This document shows positions 24,482 through 32,938 of a stretch of DNA of 54,288 nt, one piece after another (the first letter of the stretch is position 1; each line of letters starts with the position of its first letter). This DNA is from Prevotella sp. GTDB lineage: Bacteria; Bacteroidota; Bacteroidia; Bacteroidales; Bacteroidaceae. Below the pieces are notes generated by a model, which saw only the letters and a list, made by a program, of their open reading frames with translations, was not told the origin of the DNA and did no database searches. Location: positions 1 through 54,288 of the forward strand of contig JAEAMQ010000028.1 of the NCBI GenBank assembly GCA_016901395.1, in the 5' to 3' direction. The position numbers and the translations under genes were made by a program.

Positions 24482-25621
24482 ATGAACTTATTCGACGTTT
24501 ATCCCCTTTTTGACATTAACATTGTCAAGGGAAAAGGTACAAGAGTGTGGGACGACAAAGGTCAGGAGTATCTCGACCTTTACGGCGGACATGCCGTCAT
24601 CAGCATCGGACACTGTCACCCCCACTACGTAGAAATGATGACCCACCAACTGAACCAATTGGGATTTTATTCCAACAGTGTCATCAACACGCTCCAACAG
24701 CAACTGGCCAAGAAGTTGGGGAAAGCAAGCGGATATGAGGACTACCAGTTCTTCATGATCAACAGCGGTGCCGAGGCCAACGAGAATGCACTAAAGCTCG
24801 CCTCGTTTACCAACGGACGTACACGCGTGCTCTCCGTAGACCATGCCTTTCATGGCCGTACATCGTTGGCCGTAGAGGTGACGGGCAACCCGAAGATTGT
24901 TGCCCCTATCAATGCCAACGGACACGTGACCTTCCTGCCGATGAACGATCTCGATGCCTGGGAGAAGGAACTGGCGAAAGGGGATGTATGTGCTGTGATA
25001 TTGGAGTGCATACAAGGTATTGGCGGATGTGTGATGGCCACACCGGAGTTTGCGCAGGGGCTGGCTGCCGCCTGTAAGAAATATGGCACCATCCTTATCT
25101 GCGACGAGATACAATGTGGCTATGGGCGCAGCGGAAAGTTCTTTGCCCACCAGTGGTTAGGCATCAAGCCCGATCTTATCACCGTGGCCAAAGGTATCGC
25201 CAACGGCTATCCCGTGGGTGGACTACTGATCTCACCCGACTTTAAACCGGTATATGGGCAGTTGGGTACCACGTTTGGAGGCAACCATTTAGGTTGCACA
25301 GCAGCATTAGCCGTGCTTGACGTTTTCGAGAAAGAGCATTTGGTGGATAACGCCCATGAGGTGGGCGAGTATTTCATTGCTCAACTCAAGGAGTTGCAGA
25401 AGATTCAGCCACACATCACAGAAATTCGTGGACGAGGCTTGATGATTGGTGTGGTACTTGATATTCCTCACAAGGAAATCCGTTCGAAGCTGATACATGA
25501 GCAGCATGTTTTCACAGGCTGCGCCAGCACGAATATCCTGCGCATCCTCCCACCCCTCTGCCTGACAAAAGCAGAAGTGGACGACTTCATCTACAGACTG
25601 AAAAGAGCGTTCGAGGAGTGA
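24482..25621 (+). CDS. argD: Acetyl/succinylornithine aminotransferase
   Basis: This is a 379-residue class-III PLP aminotransferase that transfers an amino group from glutamate to the acyl-glutamate semialdehyde, giving acyl-ornithine. MINSGAEANENALKLA binds the cofactor phosphate. ICDEIQCGYGRSGKFFA has the Asp that pairs with the PLP ring. TVAKGIANGYPVGG carries the Schiff-base Lys at about residue 236. GTTFGGNHLGCTAALAVL is the conserved C-terminal part of the site. It follows argC after a repeat-filled spacer and is full length. Confidence 0.93.
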   Translation: MNLFDVYPLFDINIVKGKGTRVWDDKGQEYLDLYGGHAVISIGHCHPHYVEMMTHQLNQLGFYSNSVINTLQQQLAKKLGKASGYEDYQFFMINSGAEANENALKLASFTNGRTRVLSVDHAFHGRTSLAVEVTGNPKIVAPINANGHVTFLPMNDLDAWEKELAKGDVCAVILECIQGIGGCVMATPEFAQGLAAACKKYGTILICDEIQCGYGRSGKFFAHQWLGIKPDLITVAKGIANGYPVGGLLISPDFKPVYGQLGTTFGGNHLGCTAALAVLDVFEKEHLVDNAHEVGEYFIAQLKELQKIQPHITEIRGRGLMIGVVLDIPHKEIRSKLIHEQHVFTGCASTNILRILPPLCLTKAEVDDFIYRLKRAFEE

Positions 25622-25639
25622 GAGTGAAAGATTTTTTGG

Positions 25640-25900
25640 AGTTAAAGAAGTTAAAGGACATTACCTTCAAGAACAGGACACATCTATCGTTTGTCCTTTA
25701 ACTTCTTAGCGAAGCGATAATTTCTAAAACTCCTTTAACTCCAAAGACAACCGACAGACATCTGTCCTTTAACTTCTTAACTTCTTTAACTTCTTTAACT
25801 CCCAAAAACAACGGACATTTGTCCTTTAACTTCTGAGCGAAGCAATAACTTCCTTAACTTCTTTAACTCTCCCAAAAAACTTCTTTAACTCCAAAAAATC
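25640..25900. repeat. Array of TTAACTTCTTTAACTTC-type repeats between argD and proC
   Basis: TGTCCTTTAACTTCTTAACTTC and variants recur at least four times, each preceded by GGACA-like words, and the first unit appears in reverse complement (GAAGTTAAAGGAC near 25647). A matching array lies at 50695-50945. No gene is visible. Confidence 0.75.
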
Positions 25901-25907
25901 CCAAAAT

Positions 25908-26696
25908 ATGAAAATCTCCGTTATTGGTGCAGGTGAGATGGGTGGCGCATTTGCTGCCGGCCTGCTGAAAGGGACACTGTTTCAAGCCAACGATATCACA
26001 GTAGCCAACCCTCACGAAGGTAAACTCACGAAGTTTGCACAGTTGGGAGCCAGCGTGACAACAGACAACAAGGTTGCCGCAGATGGTGCCGACTTTGTAG
26101 CCATCGTAGTGAAGCCCGGCGTGGTGAAATCTGTGATTGATGAAATCAAGGACGAACTCGATTATAAGAAGCAGACCATCATTAATATGGCAGCCTCCAT
26201 CACCATCGACCAACTGGAAGAATGGTTGAAGAAGGACGGCGAGGTGCCAGAAATCTTCCAGGCTATCCCCAATATCGGTATCGAGGAGCGGGCCTCTATG
26301 ACCTTTATTGCTCCCAATGGAAAGGGTGCCGCGAATATCAACAAGGCGAAGGATATCTTCGACGATCTCGGACTATCGATGGTGACCAATGAAAGTTTGC
26401 TTTTCACCGGTACTGCGATGGCCGGATGTGGCATCGCTTATGTAATGCGGTTTATGAGAGCTGCCACAGAAGCTGGTGTGGAATTAGGTTTCAAAGCCAA
26501 CGATGCGAAAGATATTATTGTGCAGACTATGAATGGAGCCGTAAAGCTGCTTCAGGCCAACGGCGGACATCCCGAAGCTGAGATCGACAAGGTGACCACA
26601 CCCGGCGGAATGACCATCAGAGGACTCAACGCGATGGAGAAAAACGGATTCTCCAATGCCGTGATTGAGGGCATCAAGGCTTCGCTGAAGAAGTGA
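25908..26696 (+). CDS. proC: Pyrroline-5-carboxylate reductase
   Basis: This is a 262-residue enzyme that makes the last step of proline synthesis, reducing pyrroline-5-carboxylate with NAD(P)H. The start MKISVIGAGEMGGAFAAGLL is the Rossmann nucleotide-binding motif. VVKPGVVKSVIDEI and the C-terminal helical dimer domain with TPGGMTIRGLNAMEKNGF (about 229-246) are characteristic. The ATG is preceded by the repeat array, so its leader is A/T-rich and repetitive. It links the arginine half of the cluster to proB and proA. Confidence 0.95.
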   Translation: MKISVIGAGEMGGAFAAGLLKGTLFQANDITVANPHEGKLTKFAQLGASVTTDNKVAADGADFVAIVVKPGVVKSVIDEIKDELDYKKQTIINMAASITIDQLEEWLKKDGEVPEIFQAIPNIGIEERASMTFIAPNGKGAANINKAKDIFDDLGLSMVTNESLLFTGTAMAGCGIAYVMRFMRAATEAGVELGFKANDAKDIIVQTMNGAVKLLQANGGHPEAEIDKVTTPGGMTIRGLNAMEKNGFSNAVIEGIKASLKK

Positions 26697-26912
26697 GGAT
26701 AAAAAGCCTCCCCCGACCCTCCAGTAGGAGGGGAGTGCTATATGGGAGATGGGATGTGAGAATAAGAAGCCTTCCCACCTGTGAGAGGGGAGTAATTACC
26801 GGAGAGCGCAAGGAGAGCCCCTATATAATATAGGTGGGGCGAAATGTTGTGGAGGAGATGAAAATTATTCTCGATGATGCCGGCAGCATATCCTGCAGCT
26901 CTCTATTTAATT
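26697..26912. repeat. Two palindromic repeats and a hairpin after proC
   Basis: Copies of the dispersed element lie at 26702-26742 (CCCTCCAGTAGGAGGGG) and 26766-26800 (CCCACCTGTGAGAGGGG). A further dyad GCCCCTATAT/ATATAGGTGGGGC lies at about 26816-26840. Together they may terminate transcription from the upstream genes before the next promoter. Confidence 0.65.
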
Positions 26913-26943
26913 TTTGTGTTTTCATTATTTCTTTGTAACTTTG
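26913..26943 (+). promoter_or_regulatory. Promoter of the XRE-cupin gene
   Basis: TTTG at 26913-26916, a 19-bp spacer and TAACTTTG at 26936-26943 form a near-perfect promoter. This rules out the longer reading frame that starts at 26914. Confidence 0.8.
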
Positions 26944-26967
26944 GCCCGTATTAAAAAACAAGACACT

Positions 26968-27531
26968 ATGGAAGAAGAAGCAATCATACAGATAGGCCAT
27001 CGCCTCAAAGGATTGCGCGAGGTCTTGGATATTCCCGTGGAGAAGATGGCCACACTATGTGGTATCACACCCGAAGAATATCTGCAGATGGAGGAAGGTA
27101 CGGGGACAGGTTATCTCCACGTGAGTCACCTGCAGAAGATATCCAAAGAATATGGTATAAGCCTCGACGAACTACTGTTTGGAGAGGAGCCACGAATGAA
27201 CGCCTACTTCATTACCCGTAAGGGAAAAGGTCAGGTGGTGGAACGGCGTAAAGCCTATAAATACCAAAGCTTAGCCAGTGGCTTTCGGGGACGAAAAGCA
27301 GACCCGTTCTATGTGGTCATAGACCCCAAACCAGAAGGGACGCCTCTGAGTAAGAGTTCACATGCCAATCAAGAATTTGACATTGTCATTGGTGGTCAGC
27401 TGGAACTGACCCTGGGAGAAAAGGTGCTTGTCCTCAACGAAGGCGACAGTATCTATTTCGATTCCACACAACCCCATTGTCTGCGTGCGCTCAACGGTGA
27501 ACCCGTTTCACTGATAGCCATAATCTTCTAA
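26968..27531 (+). CDS. XRE-family regulator with C-terminal cupin domain
   Basis: This is a 187-residue regulator. Residues about 9-62 are an XRE/Cro helix-turn-helix (IGHRLKGLREVLDIPVEKMA, then LCGITPEEYLQMEEG). Residues about 115-187 are a cupin barrel (SHANQEFDIVIGGQLELTLG, LNEGDSIYFDSTQPHCLRAL), which usually senses a small molecule. The ATG at 26968 is chosen because it lies about 25 nt after the promoter -7 box. The acyl-CoA synthetase gene starts 23 nt downstream, so the two form an operon, and the cupin ligand may be an organic acid or CoA thioester related to that enzyme. Confidence 0.9.
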   Translation: MEEEAIIQIGHRLKGLREVLDIPVEKMATLCGITPEEYLQMEEGTGTGYLHVSHLQKISKEYGISLDELLFGEEPRMNAYFITRKGKGQVVERRKAYKYQSLASGFRGRKADPFYVVIDPKPEGTPLSKSSHANQEFDIVIGGQLELTLGEKVLVLNEGDSIYFDSTQPHCLRALNGEPVSLIAIIF

Positions 27532-27554
27532 GCACAAGAAACGAGAATACAACG

Positions 27555-29234
27555 ATGATAGAAAGATTTCTGACGCAGACCCACTTCACTTCGGAGGAAG
27601 ATTTCAAGAAGAACCTGCACTTCAAGATACCCGAGAATTTCAACTTTGCCTATGACGTGATGGATGCGTGGGCTGAGGAACAACCCGACAAGGTCTGTAT
27701 GATATGGGCCAGCGAACGGGGAGAAGAAGTTTACACCACATTTGGTCAATTTAAGGAACAGACCGATCGCACGGCTACCTATCTGCAGAGTCTCGGTATA
27801 GGCCGTGGAGACAAGGTGATGCTCATACTGAAACGTCACTACCAGTGGTGGCTCGCTATGATGGGACTTTGCAAATTAGGTGCCATTGCCATTCCAGCCA
27901 CCCACATGCTCACGGCAAAGGATATAGAATACCGCAATCAGAGGGCAAACATAAAAGCCATTGTCTGTGCCAACGATGAATATGTGACGACACAGATTGC
28001 GCAAGCCATGGCCGACAGTCCGTCAGTGAAAGTGCTGATTGCCGTCAACTCTGCCGCACAAGCCAATCATCCCGTGCCAGAAGGATTTCACGACTGGCAT
28101 AAGGAGTGGCCGGAAGCCCCGGCATTCCAACGCCCCAAGAAGGTGAACGACAACGAGGACACCATGCTGATGTATTTCACCAGCGGAACGAGTGGCGAAC
28201 CTAAGACTGTGGGACACGACTACCTCTATGCACTGGGGCATCTGGCAACAGGCGTATACTGGCACAATCTGAAAGAACACAGCATACATCTCACCGTGGC
28301 CGACACAGGATGGGGCAAGGCCGTATGGGGGAAGCTCTACGGACAATGGCTGGCAGGAGCAACCGTGTTTGTCTACGACCACGAGAAGTTTACTGCAGAG
28401 AAAATTATGCGGGCCATGGAGAAATACCATGTCACCTCATTTTGTGCACCCCCGACCATCTACCGTTTTATGATACAGGAAGACTTTGCCGACTACGACT
28501 TGTCTGCCCTCGAATACTGTACTACGGCGGGTGAAGCCTTGGAGCCGGCAGTCTTTGCCAAGTTCTTTGAGAGAACCGGACTGAAGATAATGGAAGGGTT
28601 TGGACAGACCGAGACCACGATGACGCTGGGAACCTATCCGTGGATTAAGCCCAAGCCCGGATCGATGGGGAAACCCTCGCCACAATACGATATCCGGCTG
28701 CTGCGACCAGAAGGGACAGACTGCGAGGACGGAGAGAAAGGCGAAATCTGCATCGACACGCACACAGGCAAACCCATCGGACTTTTCAAGGGATATTACC
28801 GAGACGAGGAACTGACCGAGAAGGTTTGGCACGACGGCATTTATCACACCGGTGACCTGGCATGGAGAGACGAGGATGGTTATTACTGGTTTGTAGGTCG
28901 GGCCGACGATGTCATCAAGAGTTCGGGCTACCGCATCGGACCGTTTGAGGTGGAAAGTGCACTGATGACACATCCTGCTGTAGTGGAGTGTGCCGTGACA
29001 GGAGTTCCAGACCCCATACGAGGCATGGTAGTGAAAGCCACTGTCGTGCTGGCCAAGGACTATGAGGGAAAAGCCGGTGACGATTTAGTCAAAGAGTTGC
29101 AGGCCCACGTGAAGCACGAGACCGCACCCTACAAGTATCCTCGTATCATTGAATTTGTGAAAGAGTTGCCCAAGACCATCAGCGGAAAAATCCGAAGGGT
29201 GGAAATCAGGGCCAACGATGCCAAGAAGCAATAA
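27555..29234 (+). CDS. AMP-forming acyl-CoA synthetase
   Basis: This is a 559-residue ANL-superfamily ligase that activates a carboxylic acid with ATP and CoA. MYFTSGTSGEPKTVGH (about 200-215) is the ATP P-loop motif. EGFGQTETT, GRADDVIKSSGYRIGPFEVE and the C-terminal PKTISGKIRRVEI with its catalytic Lys are all present. The pattern resembles medium-chain or acetyl/propionyl-type synthetases rather than the long acetyl-CoA synthetase (about 650 residues). It is controlled by the XRE-cupin gene just upstream. Its substrate is not evident, and why it sits within an arginine/proline cluster is open. Confidence 0.88.
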   Translation: MIERFLTQTHFTSEEDFKKNLHFKIPENFNFAYDVMDAWAEEQPDKVCMIWASERGEEVYTTFGQFKEQTDRTATYLQSLGIGRGDKVMLILKRHYQWWLAMMGLCKLGAIAIPATHMLTAKDIEYRNQRANIKAIVCANDEYVTTQIAQAMADSPSVKVLIAVNSAAQANHPVPEGFHDWHKEWPEAPAFQRPKKVNDNEDTMLMYFTSGTSGEPKTVGHDYLYALGHLATGVYWHNLKEHSIHLTVADTGWGKAVWGKLYGQWLAGATVFVYDHEKFTAEKIMRAMEKYHVTSFCAPPTIYRFMIQEDFADYDLSALEYCTTAGEALEPAVFAKFFERTGLKIMEGFGQTETTMTLGTYPWIKPKPGSMGKPSPQYDIRLLRPEGTDCEDGEKGEICIDTHTGKPIGLFKGYYRDEELTEKVWHDGIYHTGDLAWRDEDGYYWFVGRADDVIKSSGYRIGPFEVESALMTHPAVVECAVTGVPDPIRGMVVKATVVLAKDYEGKAGDDLVKELQAHVKHETAPYKYPRIIEFVKELPKTISGKIRRVEIRANDAKKQ

Positions 29235-29330
29235 GAAGAATTAAATAATAAACAATAAACATTATATCATAAAGGTGAATGGTGGCCGAGAAGAGGCATG
29301 CCATTTCTCAGAATTGTAAGGAGATAGAGC

Positions 29331-30446
29331 ATGAAGAACAAAGAGACAGAAAAGACCGCCAAACGCACATCTGTCAAGAAACGCATTGTGGTCAAGGTGG
29401 GCAGTAATGTGCTCACCCGCGACGATGGCAAAGTGGACGTGACTCGTATGTCGGCCATCGTAGACCAGATTGTGTGGCTGAAAAGAAACGGCTACGAGGT
29501 GATACTCGTGTCGTCGGGTTCGATGGCCTGTGGCCGTAATGAACTGAAAGTGAACCACAAACTTGACAGCGTGGAGCAGCGACAACTGTTCTCCGCCATT
29601 GGTCAGGTGAAATTAGTGGGGCTCTATTATGACCTTTTCCGGGAATTTAATTTCCATGTGGGGCAGGTGCTGACCATGAAGGAGAGCTTTGCCACACGTG
29701 GGGAATACCTCAATCAGCGGTCGTGCATGAGTGTAATGCTGGAAAACAATGTCATACCCATTGTCAACGAGAACGATACAGTGAGCGTGACCGAGCTGAT
29801 GTTTACCGACAATGACGAGCTTTCCGGCCTCATCGCCTCGATGATGGACTGCGACACACTGATCATCCTGACCAATGTCGACGGCATTTTCAATGGCGAT
29901 CCCAAGGAACCCAACACCCGAGTGATTCCAATTGTAAACTATGACCACGACCTGAGCGAATATATTCTCGACACGAAGAGCGGGTTTGGACGTGGCGGAA
30001 TGATCACCAAAGCCCACATCGCCAACAAAGTGGCCGACGAAGGTATCAAGGTGATTATCGCCAACGGAAAGACCGACAACATCCTCATCAACCTTGCGAC
30101 ACGACCGCAGCACACCATGCACACGGAGTTCAGGCCCAATCCTAATCCCACTTCAACCGTCAAAAAATGGATTGCACATAGCGAAAGTTTTGCCAAAGGT
30201 ATCGTGCATGTCAATGCCAAAGCTGCCGAGGCGCTGCGCGGAGACAAGGCTGTGAGCCTGTTGTTGGTAGGCGTGACGACCATTGAGGGTGAGTTTGAGG
30301 AAGGTGATATCATCAGTATTGTAGACGAAAGAGGTAAGCTTGTGGCTGTAGGACGAAGTGCCTACGACTCAGATGAAGCCGTGAAGAATATCGGCAAACA
30401 CGACCTGAAGCCCCTCATCCACTACGACTACATGTATATGGAATAA
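29331..30446 (+). CDS. proB: Glutamate 5-kinase
   Basis: This 371-residue enzyme phosphorylates glutamate in the first step of proline synthesis. Residues about 16-265 are the amino-acid-kinase domain (KKRIVVKVGSNVLTRDDGK, LVSSGSMACGR, PIVNENDTVS, TNVDGIFNGDP, GRGGMITK). Residues about 280-360 form the PUA domain found in most ProB proteins and linked to feedback control. The ATG follows a clear AAGGAG ribosome-binding site. The proA gene begins 14 nt downstream. Confidence 0.95.
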   Translation: MKNKETEKTAKRTSVKKRIVVKVGSNVLTRDDGKVDVTRMSAIVDQIVWLKRNGYEVILVSSGSMACGRNELKVNHKLDSVEQRQLFSAIGQVKLVGLYYDLFREFNFHVGQVLTMKESFATRGEYLNQRSCMSVMLENNVIPIVNENDTVSVTELMFTDNDELSGLIASMMDCDTLIILTNVDGIFNGDPKEPNTRVIPIVNYDHDLSEYILDTKSGFGRGGMITKAHIANKVADEGIKVIIANGKTDNILINLATRPQHTMHTEFRPNPNPTSTVKKWIAHSESFAKGIVHVNAKAAEALRGDKAVSLLLVGVTTIEGEFEEGDIISIVDERGKLVAVGRSAYDSDEAVKNIGKHDLKPLIHYDYMYME

Positions 30447-30460
30447 AAAAAGAAAGAATC

Positions 30461-31711
30461 ATGGCATTGGAACAAATATTCAAAAACGTCAAGAAGGCCA
30501 GCAAAACGCTTGCCCTGATGACTGACGAGAGATGCAATGAGATACTGAATCTCGTTGCCGACGCCATAGAGAACGAGACTGTGGCTCTGCTAAAAGCTAA
30601 CACCCAAGACCTGAGTCGGATGGATCCTAAGGACCCGATGTATGACCGTCTACAACTGACCGAAGCCCGGTTGGAGGAGATTGCCGACAACATGAGGCAG
30701 GTGAGCCAGTTGCCTTCGCCGTTGGGTCACGTACTCAAACACAGAGTTCTGCCCAATGGTCTGGACCTGAAGCGTGTCAGTGTGCCTTTTGGTGTCATCG
30801 GCGTTGTGTATGAAGCCCGCCCGAATGTCACTTTCGACGTGTTTGCCTTATGCCTGAAAAGTGGCAATGCCAGCATCCTGAAGTGTGGCAAAGACGCCAT
30901 CGACTCCTGTCAGGCCGGGGTGGACTTGATTCGCAAAGTATTGGAACAGGCGAATATCACCCCCGACATCGTGGCCTTGCTCCCTGCCACCCATGAGGCT
31001 ACGGGCGAAATGTTGCAAGCTGTGGGATACATCGATTTATGCATTCCGCGTGGCAGCAAGCGTCTCATCGATTTCGTCCGTGACACCGCCAAAGTGCCGG
31101 TCATCGAGACTGGAGCAGGCGTAGTGCATTGTTTCTTTGACAAAGAAGGCGATGCTACGATTGCACGTGACATTGTTTTTAATGCCAAGACGCGCCGTTG
31201 TAGTGTCTGCAACACGCTCGATTGCCTGATTATCCATTCCAAACGATTAGCCGACCTGCCAGAAATCTGTAGTACTTTGGCCAGCCGCGAAGTGATTATC
31301 CATGCCGACGAGCGCGCTTTCAACGCTTTGAAAGGCCATTATCCCGATCAGTTATTAGTGCCTGTAGCCAATGATGACGAGTGGCACACAGAGTGGTTGA
31401 GTCTGCAAATGGGCCTCAAGACCGTCGATAGTCTCGAAGAAGCGCTCGACCATATCGACACCTACGGTAGTGGCCACAGCGAGAGCATCGTCACAGAGAA
31501 TCAAGACAACGCCCAGAAGTTCCAGACAATGGTCGATGCCGCCTGTGTCTATGTCAATACGCCGACGAGCTTTACCGATGGTGCCCAGTTCGGACTCGGT
31601 GCCGAAATCGGCATCAGCACACAGAAACTCGGTGCCCGCGGACCTATGGCCTTGGAGGAAATGACCACCTACAAGTGGCTCATTGAAGGACATGGACAAA
31701 TCAGAGCATAA
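30461..31711 (+). CDS. proA: Gamma-glutamyl phosphate reductase
   Basis: This 416-residue NADPH-dependent enzyme reduces gamma-glutamyl phosphate to the semialdehyde that cyclises to pyrroline-5-carboxylate. It shows the aldehyde-dehydrogenase fold with VPFGVIGVVYEARPNVTFDV (about 109-128), CIPRGSKRLIDFV, and TRRCSVCNTLDCLI with the catalytic Cys. The C-terminal block QFGLGAEIGISTQKLGARGP is typical of ProA. It forms an operon with proB, and the carbamoyltransferase gene follows after 85 nt. Confidence 0.95.
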   Translation: MALEQIFKNVKKASKTLALMTDERCNEILNLVADAIENETVALLKANTQDLSRMDPKDPMYDRLQLTEARLEEIADNMRQVSQLPSPLGHVLKHRVLPNGLDLKRVSVPFGVIGVVYEARPNVTFDVFALCLKSGNASILKCGKDAIDSCQAGVDLIRKVLEQANITPDIVALLPATHEATGEMLQAVGYIDLCIPRGSKRLIDFVRDTAKVPVIETGAGVVHCFFDKEGDATIARDIVFNAKTRRCSVCNTLDCLIIHSKRLADLPEICSTLASREVIIHADERAFNALKGHYPDQLLVPVANDDEWHTEWLSLQMGLKTVDSLEEALDHIDTYGSGHSESIVTENQDNAQKFQTMVDAACVYVNTPTSFTDGAQFGLGAEIGISTQKLGARGPMALEEMTTYKWLIEGHGQIRA

Positions 31712-31796
31712 CCCACTCCACCATTAATCTGCCCCCATTCCATCCATTTCACCCCCACCAACAAACCAACTTACCACCAAACCAACCCACCCAACA

Positions 31797-32759
31797 ATGA
31801 AAACATTCTTTCACGTAGAAGATATCGGAGACCTCAACAAGGCACTCCAGGAAGCTAAAGAAGTAAAAAACAATCGTTTTGCTTATCAGGATTTGGGCAA
31901 GAACAAAACCTTGCTCATGATATTCTTTAACAACTCGCTGCGTACTCGCCTCTCCACCCAGAAGGCCGCCATGAACCTCGGCATGAATGTAATCGTGCTC
32001 GACGTAAATGCCGGTGCTTGGAAACTGGAGACCGAACGTGGCGTTATCATGGACGGCGACAAGAGTGAACACCTGCTCGAAGCCATTCCCGTGATGGCCA
32101 GCTACTGCGATATCATTGCCGTTCGCTCGTTTGCCGGACTCACCGACCGCAGCTTCGACTATGCAGAGACTATCGTCAACCAGTTTGTACAACACTCCGG
32201 CAAGCCCGTTGTAGCTATGGAGACTGCTACCGTTCACCCGTTGCAAGCCTTTGCCGACCTCATCACGATAGAGGAACACAAGGAGACCAAACGGCCGAAA
32301 GTGGTGCTCAGCTGGGCACCTCACTGCCGTGCCTTACCCCAGGCCGTGCCCAACTCGTTTGCCGAATGGATGAATGCGGCCGACGTCGACTTCGTGATTA
32401 CCCACCCCGAGGGCTACGAACTCGACCCGCAGTTTGTGGGAAATGCCCGTGTAGAGTATGATCAGCACAAAGCATTGGAAGGTGCCGACTTCGTCTATGC
32501 CAAGAACTGGAGCTGCCCCGGCGTGACCAACGCTGCCGATTATGGCAAGATTATCAGCAAGGACATGAGTTGGACCATCGACACCGAGCACATGAGTTGG
32601 ACCAATAACGGCCAGTTCATGCATTGTCTTCCTGTTCGTCGCGGGCTCATCGTAACCGATGATGTCATCGAAAGTCCTCGCAGCCTCGTTATTCCTGAGG
32701 CCGCCAATCGTGAGATTTCGGCCCAGGTGGTGCTCAAACGAGTGCTTGAGAGCCTATAA
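31797..32759 (+). CDS. argF': N-succinylornithine carbamoyltransferase (ArgF')
   Basis: This is a 320-residue transcarbamylase of the Bacteroides type. FFNNSLRTRLSTQKAA replaces the ordinary STRTR carbamoyl-phosphate motif. GAWKLETERGVIMDG and FMHCLPVRRGLIVTDDV match the acyl-ornithine branch. In this branch, residue 90 decides between acetyl and succinyl substrates (Glu for acetyl-type enzymes, Pro in the Bacteroides fragilis enzyme). Here the sequence DGDKSEH puts Ser at position 90, which is not Glu and so favours succinylornithine. That reading rests on remembered structure-function work. The enzyme makes N-succinylcitrulline from N-succinylornithine and closes the cluster before a strong terminator. 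Confidence 0.9.
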   Translation: MKTFFHVEDIGDLNKALQEAKEVKNNRFAYQDLGKNKTLLMIFFNNSLRTRLSTQKAAMNLGMNVIVLDVNAGAWKLETERGVIMDGDKSEHLLEAIPVMASYCDIIAVRSFAGLTDRSFDYAETIVNQFVQHSGKPVVAMETATVHPLQAFADLITIEEHKETKRPKVVLSWAPHCRALPQAVPNSFAEWMNAADVDFVITHPEGYELDPQFVGNARVEYDQHKALEGADFVYAKNWSCPGVTNAADYGKIISKDMSWTIDTEHMSWTNNGQFMHCLPVRRGLIVTDDVIESPRSLVIPEAANREISAQVVLKRVLESL

Positions 32760-32781
32760 TACCTCTTTTTTCCCCTACATC

Positions 32782-32828
32782 ATTCAGCCCACTTTGCATC
32801 GTCATAGCAAAGTGGGCTGAATAGTTTT
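32782..32828 (+). terminator. Strong terminator of the arginine/proline cluster
   Basis: ATTCAGCCCACTTTGC at 32782-32797 pairs perfectly with GCAAAGTGGGCTGAAT at 32807-32822, a 16-bp stem, followed by AGTTTTC. It lies 22 nt after the argF' stop. Confidence 0.9.
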
Positions 32829-32907
32829 CATACCTTTAGGATGCTTCTAAAGCTGGATATTGTAGTTTTTTAAACAAGAAAACAAAGGAGGTTACACAAA
32901 AAATCAG

Positions 32908-32915
32908 TAGCTTTG
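32908..32915 (+). promoter_or_regulatory. Possible -7 box of the threonine aldolase gene
   Basis: TAGCTTTG fits TAnnTTTG and lies 26 nt before the ATG. No good TTG is seen at the -33 distance. Confidence 0.5.
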
Positions 32916-32938
32916 CACCCGATAAAAAATTACAAACA

